This document shows, one piece after another, positions 39,451 to 48,488 of a stretch of DNA of 64,000 nt. Source of the DNA: Janthinobacterium sp. LM6 (GTDB lineage Bacteria > Pseudomonadota > Gammaproteobacteria > Burkholderiales > Burkholderiaceae_D); assembly GCF_002002885.1 (NCBI RefSeq), contig NZ_CP019510.1, positions 5,270,001 to 5,334,000 of the forward strand. Direction: 5' to 3'. A program made the translations under genes and the position numbers. The notes beneath the pieces were generated by a model, which was not told the DNA's origin, did not search any database, and was given only the letters and a program-made list of their open reading frames with translations. The first letter of the stretch is position 1; each line of letters starts with the position of its first letter.

Positions 39451-40008
39451 TCAGGCGCGGCGGCGGCGCGCGACAAATCCGACCAGGCCAAGGCCCAGCA
39501 TCAGCATGCCGTAGGTCGCTGGCTCAGGCACTGCCGAAACCGAATTGAACGCGCGGAAATTGCTCAGGCCACGCGGCAGGTTGGCAATGGTGAAAACCGT
39601 ATTGGCGGCCAGCGGCGTGTCCCAGTGGAACAACAGTTCGCCACGGCCATAATGCACGGCCAGGTAGTCAAAGCTGGCGTTGACGGTGAACGAACCAGAG
39701 TTGCTGCTGGCCAAGTCGCCCTGGGCGGCAAAGACCAAGGAGCCGGCACCGCTGGACGGCAGGCCAAACGTGCTGCTGACCAAACTCTGGATGGCGGCCG
39801 CGCTTTGCGCGCCGGGCGGGTTGGCGCCGTCATAGACCCAGACCGAGTCCGCTGCCACGCTGCCATAGGTGACGGTCTTGCCGCCCACCGAGAAGCCCGT
39901 CATGGCAGGATCGGTGATTTCCACCCAGCTCGCCGCCTGGGCCAATGGCGCCAGGCAAGCCGCAGCGGTCAGGCAAAGCCCCAGCAACGCACGTTTGGTC
40001 GTGTTCAT
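39451..40008 (-). CDS. PEP-CTERM sorting-signal protein
   Basis: 185-aa exported protein with a signal peptide (about 1-26, ending AQA). The C-terminus holds the PEP-CTERM signal: VPEPATYG, a hydrophobic helix (MLMLGLGLVGFVA) and ARRRRA. Such proteins are processed by exosortase at the inner membrane and often end up at the surface or in the biofilm matrix. The middle (about 27-155) is not recognisable. The exosortase gene is not in this window. ATG 40008 follows AGGGGAATAT; the frame upstream of it is not credible. Confidence 0.9.
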   Translation of the reverse strand: MNTTKRALLGLCLTAAACLAPLAQAASWVEITDPAMTGFSVGGKTVTYGSVAADSVWVYDGANPPGAQSAAAIQSLVSSTFGLPSSGAGSLVFAAQGDLASSNSGSFTVNASFDYLAVHYGRGELLFHWDTPLAANTVFTIANLPRGLSNFRAFNSVSAVPEPATYGMLMLGLGLVGFVARRRRA

Positions 40009-40362
40009 ATATTCCCCTAATATAAATATTTCAATAACAACAATCTTAATTATTTTTCTGTCATTTTCCGCATCGCAGAGCAAAAGATATCATTCAGGAA
40101 ATCGAAATACAATAAAAGAAACAATTTTTACCATTGGCATTTTCAATTGGCCTCATCAATTTATGGCCGGTGCCGGCTATCGCGGGGCATGCCGCCCTCC
40201 CTGCCATGTCCGGGCGCCGCTCCTGGCAACAGGATTGTTGTAGATCAGCACATGCCAGATAGCGGTGTAGCCCTGCGGCAACGGCAAGCCGGAAGGTAGG
40301 CGTGGTCATCCTGGCACGCAATCGGCTACCATGGGTGCTACTCTTCTTGATAACGGACCACC
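40009..40362. other. Divergent gap between the PEP-CTERM and DUF2185 genes
   Basis: 354 bases. The half near the PEP-CTERM gene (40009-40150) is very AT-rich and likely carries its promoter; the other half is GC-rich. No sigma-54 site of the PEP-CTERM type, no terminator and no gene was recognised. Confidence 0.5.
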
Positions 40363-40974
40363 ATGCCCAGCTGGCACCTGGCCGACGCCGCCGAACTGGC
40401 GGCGCGCCATCCCTACACCTTCTACAAATCGCCGCCCGAGGCCATCGCCCAGGTGCGCCCCGGCGAGGTAGTCAAGCTGATCTTCGCCTTCCACAGCGAC
40501 GATCCGCAGGCGCCGGGTGCCGAGCGCATGTGGGTGCTGGTCGACACGGTCGAGCCAAATGGCCACTTTACGGGCAAGCTCGACAACATGCCCGGCTACA
40601 TCGCCGATTTGCGCGCCCAGGACCCCGTCGCTTTCGAGGCGCGCCACATCATCAATACCCAGCACGACGATGACGATAACCTCGTCAACCGCTATGCGGG
40701 CCTGTGCTTCGTGACGAAAAAAGTGCTGGAAGACGGCGCGCCCGTCGGCTATCTGTACCGCGAGGAACCGGATAACGCCGACGACAGCGGCTGGCGCTTC
40801 ACGGCCAACGACGAAAGCGACGACTACATCAACGACAGCGCCAACGTGGCCCTCGTGTCGCTGGGCGCCGTGCTCGGCGTGGACGACCGGTTCATTGCGC
40901 TGCTCGACGCACCTGCCGGGTCGGCGTTTGCCTTCGACCATAACACGCAACAATTCATGGCGGTTGACGAATGA
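40363..40974 (+). CDS. DUF2185 (Imm33-like) protein with an N-terminal DUF2314-like half
   Basis: 203-aa cytoplasmic protein. The C-terminal half carries the DUF2185 hallmark CFVTKKVLEDGAPVGYLYRE followed by EPDNADDSGWRF and a DESDDYIND segment. This domain is listed among polymorphic-toxin immunity proteins (Imm33), but many members stand alone. The N-terminal half (RPGEVVKLIFAFHSD and RMWVLVDTVE) resembles DUF2314. No toxin gene is near. The stop overlaps the YjbR-family gene (ATGA), so both are made together. Confidence 0.8.
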   Translation: MPSWHLADAAELAARHPYTFYKSPPEAIAQVRPGEVVKLIFAFHSDDPQAPGAERMWVLVDTVEPNGHFTGKLDNMPGYIADLRAQDPVAFEARHIINTQHDDDDNLVNRYAGLCFVTKKVLEDGAPVGYLYREEPDNADDSGWRFTANDESDDYINDSANVALVSLGAVLGVDDRFIALLDAPAGSAFAFDHNTQQFMAVDE

Positions 40975-41324
40975 CAATTGATGAACTGAAAGACTTTTGC
41001 GCGGCCCTGCCCGGCGCGCAAGCCGTGCTGTGCGGTGCGCCGTCGAACATCCTCGTGTATGAAGTGAGCGGGAAGAAATTTGCGTATTTCAAGACCAGCA
41101 TGCCCGAGCAATGGCGCTTCAGCATGCGCGTCAGCGCGGAACGGTTTGTCGAACTGACGGACATGCCCGGCGTGAAACCGGCCCGTTACATGGGCCGCTT
41201 TCACTGGGTGACCATCATCGACGTGGCGCGCTTCCCGGCCGAGTACCTGGCGGAACTGGTACAGGATAGCTACGCGCGCTCGGTGGCCAGCCTGACCCGC
41301 GCGCAACGGGCCGCACTGGATTAA
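40971..41324 (+). CDS. MmcQ/YjbR-family protein
   Basis: 117-aa protein with the CyaY-like fold of the YjbR family, sometimes called DNA-binding. Key segments: LPGAQAVLCGAPSNILVYEV, KKFAYFKTSMPEQWRFSMRV and the GRFHWVTI motif. Function unknown. It starts within the stop of the DUF2185 gene and ends convergently with cysB; both stops share the TTAA at 41321-41324. Confidence 0.85.
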   Translation: MTIDELKDFCAALPGAQAVLCGAPSNILVYEVSGKKFAYFKTSMPEQWRFSMRVSAERFVELTDMPGVKPARYMGRFHWVTIIDVARFPAEYLAELVQDSYARSVASLTRAQRAALD

Positions 41325-42253
41325 AGAGCGTCCTCGCCCGCCATGGCGCGGTCGATGTCCTCGCGCGTCAAGTCCGGCGCCAGCTGCAGGATGAACTCGT
41401 AGGCATAGGCGCGCAGGTAGGCGCCGCGCCGCACGGCCAGGCGCGTCGTGTTGGTGGCGAACAGATGCGACGCTTCCACGGCCCGCAGCCCCTTGTCGCG
41501 GCCATGGTCGAAGGCCATCGAGGCGACGATGCCCACGCCCAGGCCCAGCGCCACGTATTGCTTGATGACGTCGGAATCCATGGCCGTCAGGATGATATCG
41601 GTCGCCACGCCTGCCTTGGCGAACGCATCGTCGATATGGCCGCGTCCCGTGAAACCCTTGTCGTAGGTAATCAGCGGATATTTCGCCAGGTCTTCCAGGC
41701 GGATGGGCGAGTGCTCGAGCAGCGGATGGCCGTCGGGCACGACGATCAAATGGCTCCAGCGGTAGCACGGGAACGACACCAGGTCGGGGAACTGGCTCAA
41801 GCCTTCCGTGGCGATGCCGATATCGGTCTTGCCGGACAGCACCCATTCCGCGATGTGTTCCGGCGCGCTTTGTTGTAGCGCAATACGCACCTCGGGGAAA
41901 GCGGCGCGGAAGCTTTGCACCACTTTCGGCAACGCATAGCGCGCCTGCGTGTGCGTGGCCGCCACGGACAAGGTTCCGCTGGTCTGGCCGCTGTATTCGA
42001 GGCTGGCCTGCTGCAGGTTTTCCGCCTCGATCAGCAGGCGGTCGACGATCTTCAAAATGCCCTTGCCCGGCTCCGTCAAGCCCGTCAAACGCTTGCCGTT
42101 GCGCTCGAAAATCACCACGCCCAGCTCGTCTTCGAGTTCGCGGATTTGCCGGCTCACGCCCGGTTGCGACGTGAACAGGGCGTTCGCCACTTCCGTCAGG
42201 TTATAGCCGCGGCGGGCCGCTTCGCGGATCGATCGCAATTGTTGAAAGTTCAT
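41321..42253 (-). CDS. cysB: LysR-type regulator CysB
   Basis: 310-aa transcriptional activator of sulfate assimilation, responding to N-acetylserine in enterics. It has an N-terminal helix-turn-helix (MNFQQLRSIREAARRGYNLT and TSQPGVSRQIRELEDELG) and an effector domain with the CysB-type VAATHTQARYALP and TAMDSDVIKQYVALGLGVG segments. It lies directly downstream of cysA in the same direction (12-base gap), so it is likely co-transcribed with the transporter that it regulates. Confidence 0.94.
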   Translation of the reverse strand: MNFQQLRSIREAARRGYNLTEVANALFTSQPGVSRQIRELEDELGVVIFERNGKRLTGLTEPGKGILKIVDRLLIEAENLQQASLEYSGQTSGTLSVAATHTQARYALPKVVQSFRAAFPEVRIALQQSAPEHIAEWVLSGKTDIGIATEGLSQFPDLVSFPCYRWSHLIVVPDGHPLLEHSPIRLEDLAKYPLITYDKGFTGRGHIDDAFAKAGVATDIILTAMDSDVIKQYVALGLGVGIVASMAFDHGRDKGLRAVEASHLFATNTTRLAVRRGAYLRAYAYEFILQLAPDLTREDIDRAMAGEDAL

Positions 42254-42265
42254 GGCTATCCTGTA

Positions 42266-43336
42266 TCAAGTTCGGGTGGGTTCAACAAATACATGGAGGC
42301 GTTTCGGACGGACAACTAATGTCTCGCCTTCCTTCAGCTGCAGATGGGTAAAACGCTCGTTCGACATCACCGCTTCGATCAGTTCGCTGTTATCGACGCG
42401 CTGCAAGTCCAGCTGGGCCAGCGGGCCGATGGCATGCGCGCGGCTCAGTTTCACGACGATGCCTTCCGCACCCTGCGTGTAGCGGTCGATTTCCAGGTCG
42501 TGCGGACGCACATAGGCCGTGCCCTTGCTGTCGCTCACGCCCGCGTAATCGGGCACCTCGAAACTGGCGTCGCCCGTGGCCATCACGCCGTCGTGCACGC
42601 GGCCGTGGAACAGGTTGACGTTGCCGAGGAAACCGTAGACGAACGGCGACGCCGGGTGGTTGTAGACTTGCTCTGGGGAACCCAGTTGCTCGACCGTACC
42701 CTTGTTCATCAGTACCACCTGGTCGGCCACTTCCAGCGCCTCTTCCTGGTCATGCGTGACGAAAATACTGGTGACGTGCAAGTCATCATGCAGGCGGCGC
42801 AGCCAGCGGCGCAATTCCTTGCGCACCTTGGCATCCAGGGCGCCGAACGGTTCGTCGAGCAGCAGCACGCGCGGCTCGACGGCCAGCGCGCGCGCCAGGG
42901 CGATGCGCTGGCGTTGTCCGCCCGACAGCTGCGGCGGATAGCGGTCGGCCAGCCAATCGAGCTGCACCAGCTCCAGCAAATCTTTCACTTTACGACGGAT
43001 CTGGTCTTCCGACGGGCGCTCGCTGCGCGACTTCACGCGCAAGCCAAACGCCACGTTCTCGAACACGGTCATGTGCTTGAACAGCGCATAGTGTTGAAAC
43101 ACGAACCCCACTTGCCGCTCGCGCACGTGGCGGTTCGACGCGTCTTCCGCGTCCAGCAGCACCTGGCCGCTGTCAGGATGTTCCAGGCCAGCAATAATGC
43201 GCAGCAAGGTTGTTTTACCGCAACCCGACGGGCCCAGCAGGGCCGTCAATTCGCCGGCGGGAAAGTCCAGCGAGATATTGTCGAGGGCGACGAAATCGCC
43301 GAAGCGTTTATTGATGTTTTTAACTGCGATGGTCAT
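42266..43336 (-). CDS. cysA: Sulfate/thiosulfate ABC transporter ATP-binding protein
   Basis: 356-aa ATPase of the sulfate importer. Walker A is GPSGCGKTT (35-43), the signature is [15 protein letters not shown], Walker B is [12 protein letters not shown] and the H-loop is [12 protein letters not shown]. The C-terminal regulatory domain is of TOBE type ([12 protein letters not shown]). The ATG is preceded by GGAGCACTGAT. It follows cysW by one base. Confidence 0.95.
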   Translation of the reverse strand: MTIAVKNINKRFGDFVALDNISLDFPAGELTALLGPSGCGKTTLLRIIAGLEHPDSGQVLLDAEDASNRHVRERQVGFVFQHYALFKHMTVFENVAFGLRVKSRSERPSEDQIRRKVKDLLELVQLDWLADRYPPQLSGGQRQRIALARALAVEPRVLLLDEPFGALDAKVRKELRRWLRRLHDDLHVTSIFVTHDQEEALEVADQVVLMNKGTVEQLGSPEQVYNHPASPFVYGFLGNVNLFHGRVHDGVMATGDASFEVPDYAGVSDSKGTAYVRPHDLEIDRYTQGAEGIVVKLSRAHAIGPLAQLDLQRVDNSELIEAVMSNERFTHLQLKEGETLVVRPKRLHVFVEPTRT

Positions 43337-43337
43337 A

Positions 43338-44264
43338 TCAGTGCTCCGTGGAACGTAAGGCGGAATCGTCGGCGTTGCTCTCGTTCAAACGCCACTCAAT
43401 GAAAGCTTTCAAGGCCAGTGTCACCAGCGCCAGCAGGGCCAGCAGGGAGGCGACGGCAAACGCGGCGGCGAAGTTGTACTCGTTGTACAGAATCTCCACC
43501 TGCAGCGGCATGGTGTTGGTTTCGCCGCGGATATGGCCAGACACGACGGACACGGCGCCGAACTCGCCCATGGCGCGGGCGTTACACAGGATCACGCCAT
43601 ACAGCAGACCCCACTTGATATTTGGCAAAGTCACGCGGCGGAAGGTATTCCAGCCCGAGGCGCCCAGCACGATGGCGGCCTCTTCCTCTTCGCTGCCCTG
43701 CGACTGCATCAGCGGGATCAATTCACGCGCCACGAACGGGAAAGTGATGAAGATGGTGGCCAGCACGATGCCGGGCACGGCGAACAAAATCTTGATGTCG
43801 TGCGCCTGCAGCCACGGGCCGAACCAGCCCTGGGCGCCAAACATCAGCACATAGATCAGGCCGGAAATCACGGGCGAGACGGAAAACGGCAAGTCGATCA
43901 GGGTCAGCAAGATGCTCTTGCCGCGGAATTCGAACTTGGCGATGCACCAGGAAGCGGCCACGCCGAACACCAGGTTCAGCGGCACGGCGATGGCGGCCGT
44001 GATCAGGGTCAATTTAATGGCGGAAATCGCGTCCGGATCGATGATGGCGGCGATATACGCTTCCCAACCCTTCTTGAACGCTTCCGCGAACACGGCCACC
44101 AGGGGCACGATCAGGAAAGCCGTCAGGAACAGCAAGGCGACGGTGATCAGGACCGTGCGCACCCACAACGGTTCCAGCACGACGGGGCCGACATTCGGCT
44201 CGAAGCGGCGCACTGCCGGGCGTGCATTGTCCACGCCAGCGACGGTAGTCGTATTCGTACTCAT
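43338..44264 (-). CDS. cysW: Sulfate ABC transporter permease CysW
   Basis: 308-aa inner-membrane permease with about six helices. The EAA loop fits [20 protein letters not shown] followed by [15 protein letters not shown] 44264 was chosen because it overlaps the cysT stop (44261-44264); an upstream in-frame ATG at 44291 would reach further into cysT. It is the partner of CysT. Confidence 0.93.
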   Translation of the reverse strand: MSTNTTTVAGVDNARPAVRRFEPNVGPVVLEPLWVRTVLITVALLFLTAFLIVPLVAVFAEAFKKGWEAYIAAIIDPDAISAIKLTLITAAIAVPLNLVFGVAASWCIAKFEFRGKSILLTLIDLPFSVSPVISGLIYVLMFGAQGWFGPWLQAHDIKILFAVPGIVLATIFITFPFVARELIPLMQSQGSEEEEAAIVLGASGWNTFRRVTLPNIKWGLLYGVILCNARAMGEFGAVSVVSGHIRGETNTMPLQVEILYNEYNFAAAFAVASLLALLALVTLALKAFIEWRLNESNADDSALRSTEH

Positions 44265-45124
44265 GATTTCTTCGCCTTTCCGCGCGTCCATGCTTGCAGC
44301 AGGTTAATCGTCAACAACAGCAGGAAAGACACCACCAGCATCACCACGGCGATGGCCGTGGCGCCTGCGTAATCGTATTGTTCCAATTTGGTAATAATGA
44401 ACAGCGGCGTGATTTCCGACACCATCGGCATGTTGCCGGCGATAAAGATCACGGAACCGTACTCGCCCGTGGCGCGGGCGAAGGCCAGCGCAAAGCCCGT
44501 CAGCAAGGAAGGCAAGATCGTGGGGAAGATGACGCGGATAAACGTTTGCAATGAATTGGCACCCAGGCTGGCGGCCGCTTCTTCCAGTTCCTTTTCCGCG
44601 TCTTCCAGCACCGGCTGCACGGTGCGCACGACGAAGGGCAAGCCGATGAAGGTCAGCGCCACCACGACGCCCAGCGGCGTGAACGCCACCTTGATGCCGA
44701 GCACGCCTTCGATGAACTGGCCGAACCAGCCGTTCGACGAATACAAAGCCGTCAGGGTGATGCCGGCCACGGCCGTCGGCAAGGCGAACGGCAAGTCGAC
44801 CAGCGCGTCGATGATGCGCTTGCCGGGGAATTTATAGCGCACCAGCACCCAGGCCAGGATGCCGCCGAACACCACGTTCAACAGGGCGGCGATCAGGGAA
44901 GCGCCAAACGTCAGGCGGTACGACGCCATCACCCGGTCGGACGTGACGGCGCTGAAGAAGGCGTCCCATGTCATGGTGAAAGTCTTCAGGAACACCGACG
45001 ACAGCGGAATGAGAACGATCAAGGCCAGGTAAAAGAGCGTGAAGCCCAGTGACAGCTTAAACCCCGGCATGACCCGAAACGGCGCTCCGCGCGCCTTGAG
45101 CGGTGCTGCTGATGCTGCAGACAT
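44261..45124 (-). CDS. cysT: Sulfate ABC transporter permease CysT
   Basis: 287-aa inner-membrane permease, first gene of the cysTWA-cysB unit. About six helices; the EAA loop is [20 protein letters not shown] followed by [22 protein letters not shown] precedes the ATG. Upstream lies an AT-rich 136-base stretch (45125-45260), where a CysB-activated promoter is expected; no exact box could be assigned. Transcription from the peroxiredoxin side is probably stopped by the palindromes at 45261 and 45343. Confidence 0.93.
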   Translation of the reverse strand: MSAASAAPLKARGAPFRVMPGFKLSLGFTLFYLALIVLIPLSSVFLKTFTMTWDAFFSAVTSDRVMASYRLTFGASLIAALLNVVFGGILAWVLVRYKFPGKRIIDALVDLPFALPTAVAGITLTALYSSNGWFGQFIEGVLGIKVAFTPLGVVVALTFIGLPFVVRTVQPVLEDAEKELEEAAASLGANSLQTFIRVIFPTILPSLLTGFALAFARATGEYGSVIFIAGNMPMVSEITPLFIITKLEQYDYAGATAIAVVMLVVSFLLLLTINLLQAWTRGKAKKS

Positions 45125-45260
45125 AGAAACTCCTTCTTATTACATTTTTGAGTTATAGAGTGCAATAATCACATGCATTCGTTATAAAAAGAACTAACCA
45201 TTTCTCATTTGCTTAGATGGATTTTGCATACTTGCCAGCAGAATCTATGGGCGAAAAAAA

Positions 45261-45287
45261 GGGGTCGGACCCTGCGGGTCCGACCCC
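45261..45287 (-). repeat. GGGGTC-type 27-bp palindrome with T7 run (copy 2), terminator
   Basis: Perfect 12-bp arms GGGGTCGGACCC (45261-45272) and GGGTCCGACCCC (45276-45287) around TGC. On the minus strand seven T follow directly (45254-45260), so it should terminate the peroxiredoxin transcript before cysT. Confidence 0.85.
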
Positions 45288-45342
45288 GGCTCTTGGGGTA
45301 GGGTTGGGGTGGGCACACACTTAACCCAACACCTTGACGGCT

Positions 45343-45369
45343 GGGGTCAGACCCATAGGGTCTGACCCC
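45343..45369. repeat. GGGGTC-type 27-bp palindrome (copy 3)
   Basis: Perfect arms GGGGTCAGACCC (45343-45354) and GGGTCTGACCCC (45358-45369) around ATA. It differs from copy 2 by G to A in one arm and the matching C to T in the other, keeping the pairing. There is no T run. Confidence 0.8.
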
Positions 45370-45384
45370 GTTCTTACGATGCTC

Positions 45385-46023
45385 TTATTTGTTCGGCTGC
45401 GGCGTGAGGCGCAAGTACGGCTTGGCGGCCGTAAAGCCCTTCGGATATTTCTGCTTGATCACGTCCGGGTCTTGCACGGTCAGCGGAATGATGACGTCGT
45501 CGCCATCTTTCCAGTTGCCGGGCGTGGCGACCGTGTAGCCATCCGTCAACTGCAGGGCATCGATGACGCGCAGGATTTCATTGAAGTTGCGGCCCGTGCT
45601 CAGCGGATACGTGAGGATCAGCCGGACTTTCTTGTTCGGGTCGACGATGAAGACGGAGCGCACGGTGGCCGTGACGGACTGTTCCGGGTGGATCATGTCG
45701 TACAGCACCGACACTTTCTTGTCGACGTCGGCAATGATGGGGAAGCCCACCACCGTGTTTTGCGTCTCTTCGATATCCTTGATCCAGCTCTTGTGCGACT
45801 CGGCAGCGTCCACGGACAGGGCGATGGCCTTCACGTTGCGCTTGTCGAATTCCGGCTTGAGCTTGGCCGTCAGGCCCAGTTCCGTCGTGCACACGGGGGT
45901 AAAGTCGGCCGGGTGGGAAAACAGCACCACCCAGGAATTGCCCGCCCACTCGTGGAACTTGAGGGGGCCGATCGAGCTGTCTTGTTCAAAATCAGGGGCG
46001 ACATCGCCCAGGCGTAAAGTCAT
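45385..46023 (-). CDS. 1-Cys peroxiredoxin (Prx6 type)
   Basis: 212-aa thiol peroxidase reducing hydrogen peroxide and organic peroxides. The peroxidatic Cys45 lies in PADFTPVCTTELG. The extended C-terminal part (GDDVIIPLTVQDPDVIKQKY, later PYLRLTPQP) marks the Prx6/1-Cys group. It lies within the sulfur gene block between cysT and sbp, all on the minus strand. Confidence 0.93.
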   Translation of the reverse strand: MTLRLGDVAPDFEQDSSIGPLKFHEWAGNSWVVLFSHPADFTPVCTTELGLTAKLKPEFDKRNVKAIALSVDAAESHKSWIKDIEETQNTVVGFPIIADVDKKVSVLYDMIHPEQSVTATVRSVFIVDPNKKVRLILTYPLSTGRNFNEILRVIDALQLTDGYTVATPGNWKDGDDVIIPLTVQDPDVIKQKYPKGFTAAKPYLRLTPQPNK

Positions 46024-46068
46024 CGTGATCTCCTTGAGAGGTTGTGTGGCAATGGGATGTGCGTCGAA

Positions 46069-46635
46069 TCAGGCTGCCTGACGGTGGCGTTTGTCGCTTT
46101 GCGCCAGATCAAACAGTGTTTGCAGTTGCGCCTGGCCGTAGACCCAGTCACCAAGGCGCGACTCGGCGTTGATATGGCCCAGCGCACCGCCATCAATATA
46201 CTTGCAATTCCAGCGCCGTGCCCACTGCGCCGCGTGTTCGGCCGTCATCCACGGGTCCGTCTGGCTGGCGATCAGGATGCCGGGGCAAGGCAGCCGCTTT
46301 TGCGGCAAGGCCTTGGCCACGCCAAACTTGTCGGGATCGGCCGGCCCCACCAGCAGCACGCCGGCCACGCCCTGCGGGTCGCGGGCCAGGCTGTGCGCCG
46401 TCGTCAGGCAGCCGAAGCTGTGGGCGACGATCAGGGTCGGGCGCGCATCCTGCCGCCGTACCTGGTCCAGGCGCGCCGACCAGGCGGCCAGGTCGGGAGC
46501 GTTCCAGTCATCCTGCTCGACCCGCTCGAATTGCGGATACAGGCGCTGCCAGCGGCTCTGCCAATGCTCGGGACCGCTGTTATGCAAGCCCGGCACGATC
46601 AGTACCCGGTAATCGGAAAAGCTGCGCAGCGCCAT
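46069..46635 (-). CDS. RBBP9/YdeN-family alpha/beta hydrolase
   Basis: 188-aa serine hydrolase-like protein. It starts with the family motif VPGLHNSGPEHWQSRW. The nucleophile Ser is in VAHSFGC, the Asp probably in SQTDPWM, and the His in GALGHIN. Its substrate is unknown. ATG 46635 was chosen since AAGGA lies seven bases upstream; an in-frame ATG ten codons earlier lacks a site. It lies 53 bases after sbp and 45 bases before the peroxiredoxin, so probably in the same transcript. Confidence 0.88.
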   Translation of the reverse strand: MALRSFSDYRVLIVPGLHNSGPEHWQSRWQRLYPQFERVEQDDWNAPDLAAWSARLDQVRRQDARPTLIVAHSFGCLTTAHSLARDPQGVAGVLLVGPADPDKFGVAKALPQKRLPCPGILIASQTDPWMTAEHAAQWARRWNCKYIDGGALGHINAESRLGDWVYGQAQLQTLFDLAQSDKRHRQAA

Positions 46636-46688
46636 GATGTGTCCTTGCGTGATCGATTCCGGCAAGCGTTGCCGCCTGCCGGTGAAGA

Positions 46689-47693
46689 TTACTTCGGCTG
46701 ATAGATCTGGTCGAAGATGCCGCCGTCGGCAAAGTGCGCCTTCTGTGCCGCCGTCCAGCCGCCCGCCACTTGCTCGATGGTGAACAGGTTGACCTTGGCA
46801 AATTGGGACGCGTATTTCTTCGCCGCCTTGTCCGTTGCCGGACGGTAGTAGTTCTTGGCGATGATGTCTTGCGCTTCGTCCGTGTACAGGTAGTTCAGGT
46901 AAGCCTCGGCTACCTTGCGCGTACCGTGCTTGTCGGCAAACTTGTCGACGACGGCGACGGGCGGCTCGGCCAGGATGCTGACGGATGGCGTGATGATGTC
47001 GAACTTGGTCGGACCCAGTTCCTTGACGGCCAGGTAAGCCTCGTTTTCCCAGGCGATCAGCACGTCGCCGATGCCCCGTTCGACGAATGTGGTGGTGGCG
47101 CCGCGCGCGCCGGAATCGAGCACGGGCACGTTTTTATACAGTTTGCCGAGGAAATCCTTGGCCTTCGCTTCGCTGCCGCCCGGCTGGCGCAGCGCGTATC
47201 CCCACGCGGCCAGATGGTTCCAGCGGGCGCCGCCCGAGGTTTTCGGGTTCGGCGTGATGACGGACACGCCCGGCTTGATCAGGTCGTTCCAATCCTTGAT
47301 GCCTTTCGGGTTGCCCTTGCGCACCAGGAACACGATAGTCGAGGTGTAAGGCGAGCTGTTGTGCGCCAAACGCTTTTGCCAGTCGGCGGCCAGCAGCTTG
47401 TGCTCGGCCAGCGCGTCGATGTCGTAGGCCAGGGCCAACGTCACCACGTCCGCTTCCAGGCCGTCGATGACGGCGCGCGCCTGCTTGCCGGAACCGCCGT
47501 GCGATTGCTTGATCTTGACGTTGTCGCCCGTCTTGCCTTTCCACTCCTTGGCAAACGCCGTATTCACATCCTGGTACAGCTCGCGCGTCGGGTCGTATGA
47601 CACGTTGAGCAGGGTGATATCGGCAGCCTGCGCCGTTTGCAGAAGGGCAAACGCGCTGATGGCGGCGGCAGTGATGATTTTTTTCGACAGCAT
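46689..47693 (-). CDS. sbp: Sulfate ABC transporter periplasmic binding protein
   Basis: 334-aa periplasmic sulfate receptor with a signal peptide ending QTAQA (about residue 23). Characteristic motifs: [49 protein letters not shown] and [11 protein letters not shown]. It delivers sulfate to CysTWA, whose genes lie downstream after the hydrolase and peroxiredoxin. Expected to be under CysB control. Confidence 0.94.
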   Translation of the reverse strand: MLSKKIITAAAISAFALLQTAQAADITLLNVSYDPTRELYQDVNTAFAKEWKGKTGDNVKIKQSHGGSGKQARAVIDGLEADVVTLALAYDIDALAEHKLLAADWQKRLAHNSSPYTSTIVFLVRKGNPKGIKDWNDLIKPGVSVITPNPKTSGGARWNHLAAWGYALRQPGGSEAKAKDFLGKLYKNVPVLDSGARGATTTFVERGIGDVLIAWENEAYLAVKELGPTKFDIITPSVSILAEPPVAVVDKFADKHGTRKVAEAYLNYLYTDEAQDIIAKNYYRPATDKAAKKYASQFAKVNLFTIEQVAGGWTAAQKAHFADGGIFDQIYQPK

Positions 47694-47835
47694 CTAAGAT
47701 CCCCGTGTGGTTGAACTTTCAGAGCCACCAGATTACGGCGCTATGGCCGCAAAGAGAACGAAGCGTTTCGCCGTTTGATATACATTTTTCGCATATGGAC
47801 GGCGCGCAACGGGGATTTAGCGGTTAAGACCAAGG

Positions 47836-47953
47836 ACACCTGACAAAACCGTAGCGAGCGGAAGGGAGAGGCGGTCGAGAAGCGCAACTGTGCGAGCGCA
47901 CAGTGAGCATCACAGGCTGCCTATACCGACGCGCAGTAGGTTTTGACAGGTGT
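47836..47953 (-). repeat. Stop-codon-adjacent palindromic element C
   Basis: A 118-base element ending at the base next to the dgkA stop (47954-47956), in dgkA sense orientation. Outer arms ACACCTGACAAAACC (47836-47850) and GGTTTTGACAGGTGT (47939-47953), one mismatch. Central hairpin ACTGTGC/GCACAGT (47887-47893, 47898-47904). It shares the CTACTGCGCGTCG, GATGCTCAC and CCGCTCGCTACGGTTTTG blocks with elements B and D. Confidence 0.8.
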
Positions 47954-48337
47954 TCAATAAAAACGGTTGAACAGGACAACAGCCCAGGTAGCGAAGGCCA
48001 GGATGCAGGTCAGCAGCACGGCCGCGCTGCCGAAATCCTTGGCGTTTTTCGACAGCGGATGGCGGTCCAGCGAGATGCGGTCGACCACGGCTTCGATTGC
48101 GGAATTGATCAGTTCGACGATCAGCACCAGCAGCAGCACGCCGATCAGCACCAGTTTTTCAAAGGCGGAGATGCGCAGCAACAAGGCGATCACGGTGCCG
48201 ACGACGAACAAACCGAGTTCCTGGCGGAACGCGTGTTCATGGCGCCAGGCCGCTTTCAAGCCATCGAGCGAGTAGAAAAAAGCGGAAAAAATCCGTTTCA
48301 AGCCGCTTTTACTTTTGAATTCGTTTACAGGTTGCAT
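47954..48337 (-). CDS. dgkA: Diacylglycerol kinase
   Basis: 127-aa inner-membrane kinase that recycles diacylglycerol to phosphatidate. Three membrane helices are evident. Family motifs: SLDGLKAAWRHEHAFRQE near the N-terminus and ELINSAIEAVVDRI, the catalytic-region signature. ATG 48337 follows GGAAAACT; the frame upstream is not credible. The C-terminus is directly followed by palindromic element C. Confidence 0.95.
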   Translation of the reverse strand: MQPVNEFKSKSGLKRIFSAFFYSLDGLKAAWRHEHAFRQELGLFVVGTVIALLLRISAFEKLVLIGVLLLVLIVELINSAIEAVVDRISLDRHPLSKNAKDFGSAAVLLTCILAFATWAVVLFNRFY

Positions 48338-48426
48338 AGTTTTCCATATGTAAAGCAAGTGCAGTGGGCACATTATGGGGGCGACATAGCAGTGTGACCA
48401 TTTATTCGCTGAATATCTCGGAACAT

Positions 48427-48455
48427 TTCACTATTTTTTCACATCATGGTATAAA
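48427..48455 (+). promoter_or_regulatory. Candidate promoter of the IclR-type regulator
   Basis: TTCACT (48427-48432), 17 bases, TATAAA (48450-48455); the start codon is 33 bases further. Confidence 0.5.
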
Positions 48456-48488
48456 GAAGCATGAATACTGCATTGCACCAAATCCATC

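Noticed and set aside
45261..45369. CRISPR-like repeats at the GGGGTC palindromes
   Set aside because: Only two copies, palindromic throughout, with no regular spacers or cas genes; they behave as terminators.
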